Shown here one piece after another: positions 1-9,754 of a DNA stretch of 25,973 bases. Every line of letters begins with the position of its first letter. Position 1 is the stretch's first letter. The position numbers and the translations under genes are program-made. The stretch is taken from NCBI GenBank assembly GCA_000934455.1, contig KN890584.1, forward strand, positions 1 through 25,973. The letters run 5' to 3'. The DNA is from Apostichopus parvimensis. Taxonomy: Eukaryota > Echinodermata > Holothuroidea > Aspidochirotida > Stichopodidae. The notes beneath the pieces were generated by a model. That model was not told the origin of the DNA, ran no database searches, and was given only the letters and a program-made list of their open reading frames with translations.

Positions 1-358
1 AAAATCTCGAGAATCAACGCAAATTGCTGCTTTAAGGAGATTTTCTCATGTCATGTTCTCCCCTCATGTGGGGATTCTCCCTTATTCTTTGAGGTTCTCA
101 TGTCATATTAGATTTTCCTCTATCATTCGAATTCTCATTTCATATAGGATTTTCCTTATTCTCTATGGGATTCTTATGATGAGTTGAATTCTCATATCAC
201 ATGTGGTTCTCCTTAATGTTATATGTGGTACCCGTTATGCTATGGGACTTCTCGTGGCATAATGAGATTCTTCTCATGTCAGTTTAGGTTCTTCCCTCAT
301 GTGGGGATTCTCCCTTATTCTTCCAGGGTTCTCATTTCATATTAGATTTTCCTCGTGT
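1..358. repeat. degenerate minisatellite (TTCTCATGTCAT / GGATTCTCCCTTATTC)
   Basis: The stretch is made of diverged short units such as TTCTCATGTCATATTAGATT and GTGGGGATTCTCCCTTATTC, spaced at very roughly 25 bp. A higher-order copy is visible: 61-120 recurs at 294-354 with few changes, an offset of 233 bp. It starts at the window edge, so the array may extend to the left. No coding potential is seen. Confidence 0.8.
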
Positions 359-1885
359 TGTATCTTACTTATGTCATCATGTAGGTTTTACTGATGCAAT
401 AAACAAAATGGAAGAAAGTTAGCACGAAAATGGAAGTTTTAGTGATTTAATTGAAAAAGCCAGGTTATTTTTTAACTGGCTCATTTTACATTTCCACATA
501 TTCATGCAACTCATTTACCAAGTCATTGAAAGGTACAGAAGAAGTAGGTTACCTTGTAGAATTGATGATATAGTAATAGTTATTACAAGAGCTGAATATT
601 TTCATTTTTACATCCTTTCAAAACTTGAAAATATGACAATTCTATGCTATTCCCATGTAAACAAAACTGGGAATGGTATACATTTGTGTGAAAGTGACAG
701 CCTGAAAGTGGTGGCAGCAATTTGGAATTATCTTTTGCCTGAATTTAATTCCTTTCACAACCTGGTTGTTGCATATTTTAGATTGACTGGACTTTCTTGC
801 AATAATGAAAGGTGAAATAGTAGAATATGCCACCAACATGATATTAAAATGCTTTAAGATTCTTTCAGAAATAAAGTAATATACCAGGAATACCAGTAAT
901 ATAAACAGTTCTCATGGTTACGGTTGAGTAGTTAATACATACATACATACATGCATACATACGTACATACATTACTGATAGTGTCACATATTGGCAAGGC
1001 ATTACATTTAAATTTGTGAGAGGGAAAAATGTTATCATCTCTCAGCTGTTTTTTTCTCTATTCTGTTTTGCTTCTGCTAGTGATTGTAAACCCAAGGAAT
1101 GCAGTGCTCTTGGAAAAGAGGACCAAGTCGCAAAGAGATTATGGGACACTAGTATCAAACTGGTTGGTCTAGATCAAACAGATGTATCTGAATCAAGTTG
1201 ACTTAAGTATTTATGGAAGTACTACTGGATGGCTGTGAGGTAATGATGTCTCAAAGCTGTCAGAAGGTGAGCCTCACAGATGGAGGGCACTGATCTAAAG
1301 AATCGGATGATCTTAGGATTGGTTGTGATGAGACAGGGACTAATAAGGATGACTTTGCACGAACCTAATTCTGATATGTTATAGACCAGCGGTGGGTAAG
1401 GTGTACACTGCATGCTGCCTCAAAACAAGATTTCTGTGGCCTGTGTTGCTTTCAAGAATCCCATCATTGAACACGACCCGCAGACCTGTAGTAAGGGAAG
1501 AAATCTGTATGCTTTGATGAGTCTGTATATAACTCCTACTTTTGACAGGATATTGCAACTTATCAGATGGAAAACATGTAGATCTTTCATGTCCCATACA
1601 AAGTCATATGTCTATATTTATCACAGGTGTAGGTAAATTCTTAACGGCTGTGGCAAGCAAACTAGGTACCAAACCTTCACTGCAGCCTGCACGATGAATT
1701 TTGTGCCCACCCCATCACTTTCACCCGGGTTACACCTTTTAATACCAGTTATAGTCTTTGAGAAGTTACCCCCTTTAAACAAAGGGCTCATGCATCAAAC
1801 TGACCGTACAACTACATTAGCACACAACCCATTAGGCCAGCTCATTACAAGCAGAATAGTGATAAGGACTAGCTTTGGGATATGT
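359..1885. other. flanking DNA without a recognisable gene
   Basis: Apart from the microsatellite at 935-972, I see only short open frames. The longest is 103 codons at 504-815 on the plus strand. Its sequence shows no domain that I know, no convincing splice context and no signal peptide. I do not call a gene here. The stretch beyond the probable MAP4K polyadenylation site is treated as intergenic. Confidence 0.5.
935..972. repeat. CATA tetranucleotide microsatellite
   Basis: About nine to ten CATA units with interruptions (one GCAT and one CGTA variant). Likely length-polymorphic. Confidence 0.9.
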
Positions 1886-1889
1886 ATGA

Positions 1890-2125
1890 ATTTGTATGTA
1901 TTGTAGATCCTCCTGCAAGCAGGAACTCGCGAAGAAGCCTCATTGGCTTATCAAAGCCGCAAGCTGACCAAAGTCAGTCTCATAGATTCATATTTTAACG
2001 TCCATGATTATGAATTGTCAACAACTCTGTAACTGGACGACATACATTAATCTTGGAGTGACTCGAACTCGGGACCTTATGATGGAAAGACGTTAACCAC
2101 TGAGTTAGCACTCACTGAGTGCTTC
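1890..2125 (-). mobile_element. tRNA-derived SINE
   Basis: On the minus strand, an RNA polymerase III A-box-like TAACTCAGTGG (2107-2097) is followed 26 nt later by a B-box-like GAGTTCGAGTC (2070-2060) inside a tRNA-shaped head. About 130 nt of unrelated body follow, ending GAGTTCCTGCTTGCAGGAGG and then an ATACA-rich tail near 1915-1885. This head-body-tail order is that of a tRNA-derived SINE. No function for the host gene is implied. The exact ends and target-site duplications were not resolved by eye. Confidence 0.75.
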
Positions 2126-2563
2126 ATTATGCTATGACTAATATGCTTCATTATGCCATGACTTGAGTTTAGTTGGTCATGCACTGAGATATGGTACATG
2201 ATACATATTGATATATTGTTGGGGATATAGTTCTGTAGAATAATATAGCTCATTGGACAATAATTTTAATCTCTTGCAATAATCACTACAGAGTTACTGT
2301 TGCAATGTGTTATTCCTATAAAATTGTAGTGACAGCAACAACATGTTCACAGAATTCAGATCATGGACTTTCTACCAAATATATTGAAACTCTTTAATAA
2401 AACAGTCTATTTGTGTATATTTTGCTCTATAATTCTTTTTTACTTTAATTTAAACCATCTTACATTTTACCAATCAGTATCACATACTTCAAATACTTGG
2501 TGTACAATACTTTATTGGGGGAGGGGGTGGGGGATGTGCAGTTATAAATAAACTTCAGAAATG
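2126..2563. other. intergenic stretch, no gene seen
   Basis: The sequence is AT-rich, with a small local duplication TGCTTCATTATGC(T/C)ATGACT near 2119-2163. A plus-strand AATAAA (2547-2552) could serve a convergent gene ending here, but no exon for such a gene is visible, so I give it little weight. Confidence 0.4.
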
Positions 2564-2624
2564 TTTAACCAAACACAACAAAAACGATACAAGGTTTCAA
2601 ATTCGTGACAACGATTTATTTACA
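2564..2624 (-). promoter_or_regulatory. candidate polyadenylation site of the MAP4K gene
   Basis: On the minus strand TGTAAATAAA spans 2624-2615, giving the canonical AATAAA at 2620-2615. A U/GU-rich stretch (GTTTTTGTTGTGTTTGG) follows at about 2580-2564, where a downstream element is expected. The same bases also form TGTAAATA, the Pumilio-type element pattern, overlapping the signal. The pattern is clear; its use is inferred. Confidence 0.5.
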
Positions 2625-3822
2625 CAATTCCATTGCAGGTCGGGAAAGTATACTGATACAAACATACTTTCTCTGTAACGCTTTTTAACTTTTTTTTTTT
2701 TTTAAATTCTATACGACATGTGTCCGTTACACATCTCCTGTAGAATTCAAATGCACATATTTTTTGTTATTACTTATATTGTCCATAATAAATACATACA
2801 TGTTCAGTACTTACTGTGTCAAATAAATATCACTTGAAAGAAGACATCTTAAACAGATAAAAACTGGATTTTTACATTCATTCATTGCCTTTACATTAGA
2901 AATTCAATGGTATCTTGTATTATTTGCTCTTTTAGCCCCCCCCCCTCCCACCCCCCATCCCTCTGAGAGAGGTACAGGTTTGTATCCAGCCACCTGCCAC
3001 CATATATGTGTCCTACAGTGGTATTCCATACTAAGATTGTATTCCTCTGACCACACATTACATCATTTACCACAAATCCAGTTTATAGCAGAATATTGAT
3101 AAGCATTGGTAATCTTTGTTCTGAAAGTTTCATCAGATTTCCAGATAACATTCAATACATTAAACTTGTTTAGTACCAATTCAAAATTAATGGAAACCAT
3201 GTAAGCACTTCAGCCACCTGACCTACATGAGCAATATCATATTGCAGTCCACTCTTCCCCCTCTCCCCCACACTGCATCCCTACCCCCCCCCCCGAACCA
3301 ACAGTGCTATTTGCTCTGCTTTGCAATCTGTTGGCAACTGTCCTGTTTATCTATGCAAACACCAACATTTAAAGGATAAGAAATGTGAAACTTGTTTCAG
3401 AGAAGACTGCAGCATAACATTCCCTTCATCTGTAACTATAAGTTCACCAAAATTAGGAAATATGTGGACTTCATAAATTCTCCTTGAATGCCAAATCCAC
3501 AGAGGTATCTAATCTCTGCAATTCAACTGGAGGAACCCCCCTCCCCCCCACCCCTGTAAACATAAGGATAACATCCTGTATCTATATACATGGTTTGTAC
3601 TTGTAATATAGCAAAGTTATCTCCACCTGCTGTATACAGTAGTGTTCCATTTTCTTTCAATGATAATGATTTAACCTAAAGTACTTTTAACTTCTTTAAT
3701 CACTTTGTAAACTTGAGAAGAACTTTGCAAAGAAGACCTGCTAAAACAATCATGAAACATTTACCTTTTTTTTTATGAATGTACTAAACTTTTTTTTTTC
3801 AAAACCGTCCATGAAAACTGAA

Positions 3823-3866
3823 ACATGTATTGTTACGTCCCCTTTACTAACATGTATTGTAACGTC
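3823..3866. repeat. short direct repeat ACATGTATTGT(T/A)ACGTC
   Basis: A 17-bp sequence at 3823-3839 recurs at 3850-3866 with one mismatch, 27 bp apart, inside the candidate 3' UTR. Confidence 0.85.
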
Positions 3867-6800
3867 AGGGCCCACTTACTTTGACACATTCTCTTTAATA
3901 CACAGGCTCTTTAGTGGATAAGCAGTTTGCTAACAGTTTTTTTGTTTTATTTTTGTCTTTTTAAGTACAGCGATGATTTTGACCTCTTTCATTTTTAGAT
4001 CCCATCTGCAGATGGTGTTTTCTCTGACAGAACAGGAAAGTACAACAGGAGCAAGAAATAAAATGATAGCTTTCATCTTTCTTTTCAATTCATCTCCTGT
4101 ATTTGTCAAAACTTCTTTGAAAAGTTCTAGAGCCACCTAATTATTCTTCCCTCTTGTTCTGAGAATGCTGACTGACTTAAAACTTTCTTGCTCTGTTTTT
4201 TTAGGAAGTTTCTTTATTAAGGCTATCCACCCATTATAACTACAACAAATTATTTTATGCTCTCCTTTGGTCTTTGTTCAGGATTGACTTGACAGTCATG
4301 TGACAATGTATTTCCTGTTCTTTTGAAATTTTTCTTCTTTTTTTTTTAGATCAAAATGTTGTACTTTCATGGAAAATGTGACTTACGTGTGCGTATCAAC
4401 TGACGCGTCTAACTTGACATGGAAAAACAGAAACCCTATTCGCAGGCATCCGTTTTTCCCTCGGGCACCAGTTACAATTAAATAGATTATCTGGCATCGT
4501 ATACATAAACTGAAGCCACATTGGGAAACAAAAAGTTTTGGGTAAAAACGTGAAAAGAACCCCATATATACTGTGGTTTTCAAAAAGAAAAATTGTGATT
4601 TACAGCTTAAATTTTTTTTTTCTGTACAAAAACATTACAAACTGAGGTTATGGTATTGCAAACACAAATGAGTATTGTAAAAGAGGAGAAAGTGACACAC
4701 CAAAACTTAAAAAACTTCCAGGACCATCTTAAAGGAAAAAAGGGACAAAGATTATCTCCCCTTGATAGTAGCAGGGTTCAAAGTATATAACTCACCCTAT
4801 TAATAGCCAAATACTTAAGAAACATACAAGCACAAACTCTGTGCTCATCCATGAATTCCAAAAATCCTGGGAGACATCTCCCTTTAAAGAAATCTTACTT
4901 TTTTACGCTTTTCAATTTGAAATAATTTGCCGAGGCTAGTCAGACAAACCATAATAATGACTGCTCTGTTTAACACTATACAGTTTTGCTAGCACCATAT
5001 CACTGTAACATCACCAAAGGTTTGAAATTTGTCTCGAAAATAATCTCTTTATCAGTGGCCCAATTTAATACTCGATACTTGCATCATGTAGTACTTCAGT
5101 ATTAAAACATATCTATAGAAATTATTTCAATTTTTAGTACAGTTCTTCCTTTTTTTTTTCTTTTCTTTCTTTTAATTTTTCAAAGTTCCATCCACAATGG
5201 TTAACAATTTCTAGATACTTGCATTTGAGTTTCAAGACTGCTAGACAGTACATAGAGACCTTCAGAAGACGTGATTGCTTTTCTTTTTGTTTAGTTCAAC
5301 CCATTTCCCAAATCACTGATCTATACAGTGAATTAATATTCCGTATTATATATATATTTCATCACAACTTTTACTACCACCAACCGTTCGATTGGTGCTA
5401 TAATGCCATATTGCAGTTAATAGTTTACATCCCCCCCCCCCTCCATACCTAATAAAACCTTCATATATAGAGTAATAGTAGTGACTTTCTACATATACTC
5501 AGGTTCTTCTACATAAACCAGAAAATGAATCATTTTTCAGAGGCTGAAGCTTTGGTGTTTTGAAGGGAACATGTGAAGGCAATGTGTTTAATGATGTACT
5601 TAATTAATTATTAGACATTTCAAAGAAAAAACAACCATCATATTTATTAGGATTAGCATATTTGCTTCCCTTTGTCCCAATAACTACTGAACATGTTCAG
5701 ACATTATTCATGGAAAATCTTTCCGTCTGTTTCATTTTTTCCTGCAAACGGAACCCTGTTGACCTGTCTCACCTTTGGACAGACAACATTTCAATCCATT
5801 GTTGTCTTTTAATTTCATTTCTTGTCTCCATCATCATAGAGCGATGTGAATGCACTAACAGAAATAAACACATACACACAGACACACTGATGACATAGAG
5901 GGTAATACTGAATATGAAGATCAAGAAGTAGATTGATAAAGGGTAAAAAAAAAAAATAATCTTTTGATGCAGCATGTGAGATTAAACAACCATTGAACAT
6001 AGAAAAGCAAAAAACATCAGCTCTCAGGAAATTAAGATGCAGCGAAGACCAACCGGGTATACCTGCGTTGGTCTCGCTTATCTAATAGCTTAACGAAACT
6101 TTCAAAGTCCTGCCATGGCATCAAATTTTTGATGGTAAGTCCTCCCCCCCCCCCTTTTTGGGGGTGGGGAGATTTGAAGTTATGACATTTTTAGTCCAGA
6201 TTCCTATATGCACAAAGATCTGAACAAGCAAGACAAAGAAGTTGCAAATAAAGCATTGAAAACACCCCTTCCCCACCCTTAACTCCCACCCCCCTCTCTG
6301 ACAATACAAGTACAAAACATAGAAACCTCTTAAAAGACGGGTGCATGGGCTAAATTTTTAAACCCATTTTTGAACCAAGTATCATTTCCAATAAACCAAT
6401 CCTAAATTGCAATTTAATACTTTTTCAAAAAAGGGAGTACCTAAACAGAACAAACCCCTTCCTTCATACCTAAATAATTATTTCTCTTTCTCATCGATAG
6501 AAATAAGGAAGAGTCTGTAAGGAGAGACTTAACCCTTCTCTCATTACCACACTTGTTTCTTCAAATAAAATATATTCTAGCTACAAAAATAATATCGCAG
6601 GTGTATCGACATCATGAAATACAGATATCATACATACGGACACACTTGGGAAATAAGTTGGTTTGCAGCCTCCTCTGCTTCAAAATTGAAATAGGAAACA
6701 ACAAAAAAGAGCTTTTCCATCAGATAGTAGTCATTTTTTTACCATGACAACGGGCCTATTTTTATTCTTTAGCTGTCTATAAATGTTTTTTCACATTCAC

Positions 6801-9155
6801 TGATAAACTTAACTTGCATTGTTTCAAGCCCTGTAAACTATAGTTGAATGATTTTACCCTCAGTTTATTATTTCTGCATGCAATTAATTTTTCACTGTGT
6901 GGTGACAGAGATATGACGGATGATAAATGATAAACTAATTAATTATAGCTTGTATTGTAGTGCCGACATTATTACCTTACGTTTATATAAACAAATTTGA
7001 TCAATCGTTTTCAGTGAAGAGGATACTATGCTTCAGACAATGTACATGTGCAACGACAGATGGATAGATCTAAAATACCTTAATTGTACAACTGTGATTA
7101 CTTAGACATTTGTGCGCACCTCATGTTTGACAATAGAGAGGTGAGAAAAGAGACAGAGGTCACACCCTAAAACAAATTTGATATGAGTCAGAACATCAGA
7201 GAAGGATAGAGGGTAAGAATGTACCAGTTTGATTTTAAAATCCTACATGAAAAGAACCTGCTACCATCTCTGGTGTCCATTGGAATTACTCTACAAGTGT
7301 TATATATGCTTGTTCGCCCAAGCATCCCCCTTCCCTCCAACCTTTAACAAGACAAATGTTTGTTCCCCAGCTGTTCTTTCTTTTCAAATTATATATCAAC
7401 ATCCTACACTTTGATGATACACTCCCTGTTTGTTAATTAATTGAACATTTTAGGGTCAACAAAAATCAACAGTTCGACATGGCTATGTTGTTTAAAACGC
7501 AATATCTTTATATCATAGTCCTTTTATATTACTTGCTTATAAACGTCTCATTCGTCGTTTGCTGGGCTACCTAATCATATGTTCATTCCAATGCTGGCAT
7601 GGAATTGGTTGCTTTCGAAGAAGTGTCCAACCCTTTTACTTTCAGTTAAACAGCAACACCATATCTACGTACATTCTGTGAAAAGAAATGTACTGGAATT
7701 TAAAACCTACCTATAGAGAAATGTTAATCCATTTGATCAAATTCACAACCCAATGAGATAACCTACTGCATGTGAAGCTAATCCATCAGCAAGAAAATAC
7801 TAGTTTACCTGAAGCATTCTTTGACACCCTGCTGACATTAACATTGTAATAATATGACCTTTACACACTGAAGTTAATTACTTTTACTAGCAACAAGTAG
7901 ACAAAGCAGAAACTTTAATGTCAGATATACCCTGAAATGAGCTGGAAATAGAAGCCAATATCTGACTTCTGTTTACCTCTTCTTCACATCAGTTTATTCC
8001 CTTTTACCGCTTGTGAAAAGGATTTTAATAAGGAGAGGGAGGAGGCTATTACTGCAAAACAAACTTTTAAGCATTTTATCACGACTAATAAAACATTGAA
8101 GTGCTCTGGTGCTAAGATTGCTGGCAAATACCAGGCCTTTTGTAAGTTACTGTAGCAAAGCGTACATGAAAATATTCATGAATGTTGTAGCCTTTTAAGC
8201 AGGCATCATATCAGAAAATTTGTTGTAACCAGAAATCCACCAAACATTTTGCTATATTAAGTTTCCAATCAGATATAAATGACAGCCACGCTTCCTATCT
8301 GCATTTAACTGCTACCACCAAATTTGCATAATCAATCAATCTCCTTCCATTGCTTATTTCACATTTTCAAACGATCTGATTTAGAAACACTTATATAACT
8401 TAACTAAATTCTGTCAATCTGACCAATAAACATATACATTTGTGCTGTTGGGCATTTTTTTCTTCTTCACAACCCAGATATACTGTGACAACCCACATAT
8501 TCAATCGGCAATCCACGTGGCGGACATTAACCTATTTGAGGCAACAGCAACAACAACCCCATATCATAAACCAAGTTAAACACATCTCCTGAACCTATTA
8601 ACTTCATTTCATAGATTTATAAATCCACACAATTGACTGCTTTACATATGGTCAAAAGTAGAGCGTTATATCTGAACCATGACTACACCTGAAACCGAGT
8701 GTATCGTTAACTGTCATTCTATAATTAATCACTCTGTCAATGACCTCTCCAAGATGGCGTTGAGCGATGGAAGACGTCCTACTTTCCCTGGAAAATTTCT
8801 CTATCTTACTCATAGCAAGTAAACTCAAAACCCTAACCTAACTAACAAAGACTTCTGACTATGTTCATGTTACATGTAGACGTAGTTGCACACACATTTT
8901 AAAGGGACGAAATATCGTATATACCTCTTAGTTTTCTCAGTGAACGGACCACTTGCCATCAAGATGGCCCCACATTTCCTTCAATATTTTTCAGCCTTAA
9001 TACCTTGTAGAGTTATACCCTTATGAGACTGTAGGTGACAAAACAACAGTGCAATATCCCTGTAGAATACAGTACTTTCTATATATTTAATATAACTTTG
9101 TGACTACAGCATGCAGTTTTTCAATATGTATACACATTAATAAGTCGGCCTCCGA

Positions 9156-9170
9156 CCGTCGTGGCGACGG
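9156..9170. other. perfect GC-rich hairpin CCGTCG-TGG-CGACGG
   Basis: Six-base-pair perfect stem with a three-base loop. It lies in a GC-rich island within otherwise AT-rich DNA, about 440 nt past the MAP4K stop codon. It could be an RNA structure in the 3' UTR. Function unknown. Confidence 0.5.
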
Positions 9171-9610
9171 TATACGGATTTATCTGTTACTCCTTGCAGT
9201 GCGCGGTGCTTCAGCATGCATTGTTTAAACAGTACCACAAACGTTGATCCGGTTTGGGATCACGAAAAAACAGGGCTTGAATCCGATGAGAGACACTCTC
9301 CATCCATGACTGCTTAACTTATTTGAACAACTTTTAATGGTTTGCTCATTTAAGATGATGACAAGCTTGGGATCTGGTGCTCAAGTAAAGTATTGTATTG
9401 GATAAAACGATCGTGAAGTGGGTAGCATCCCAATTTCCAGAAGCACTTGTGGCCTTCCGAGTAGTCGATTATATCACAACTCATAAATGATTACAAAGCC
9501 GACGGCAATCAAGTTTTGATCCCACAGCTACAAAACATCCCACTTTGCAGTCTGGGGCTGGTCCAGAATGGATCAGTTTAAACAACTCCCTCTAATTGTT
9601 TATTGTCTCA

Positions 9611-9754
9611 TCACATCATGTTGACGTGGCCCGTTAACAGATAAAGGTTGCAGGGGGCCGTGGGGTCGTCGGTCGGATAGCTCTTCAAAACGATCAGTTT
9701 GTCCGATCCCAGCAAGGAGAACAGCTTACTGTTATCACAGATCTCTTGAGTCAC
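9611..9754 (-). CDS. MAP4K5: MAP4K terminal coding exon and stop
   Basis: This segment has 47 codons plus TGA after acceptor TCCACAG. It reads [34 protein letters not shown] and ends [12 protein letters not shown]. It matches the C-terminus of MAP4K3/5 (VTQEISD, LLGSDRVVVLES, NLYILAGHE) in order and length. The last four residues differ from vertebrates. The stop is a tandem TGA TGA (9613-9608), so readthrough at the first stop would be caught at once. Confidence 0.96.
   Translation of the reverse strand: MTQEICDNSKLFSLLGSDKLIVLKSYPTDDPTAPCNLYLLTGHVNMM

Larger units (their letters stand above)
2594..9610 (-). other. candidate long 3' UTR of the MAP4K gene
   Basis: There are about 7 kb between the stop codon and the polyadenylation signal at 2615-2620. 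I find no coding exon here on either strand, no tRNA-like SINE, no minisatellite and no sign of another gene. It is AT-rich with several poly-C tracts (poly-G in the transcript). Earlier, weaker ends are possible: ATTAAA variants read on the minus strand at 9338-9333 and 9091-9086, and AATAAA at 7998-7993. The long form is an inference from the strong distal poly(A) site and the lack of repeats, compared with the repeat-bearing introns and flank. Confidence 0.4.

Noticed and set aside
504..815. 103-codon plus-strand open frame
   Set aside because: No recognisable domain, signal or splice context. Length is compatible with chance in this DNA, though a lineage-specific gene cannot be excluded.
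1016..1201. 61-codon plus-strand frame with a hydrophobic start resembling a signal peptide
   Set aside because: Too short, no downstream exon evident and no family recognised.
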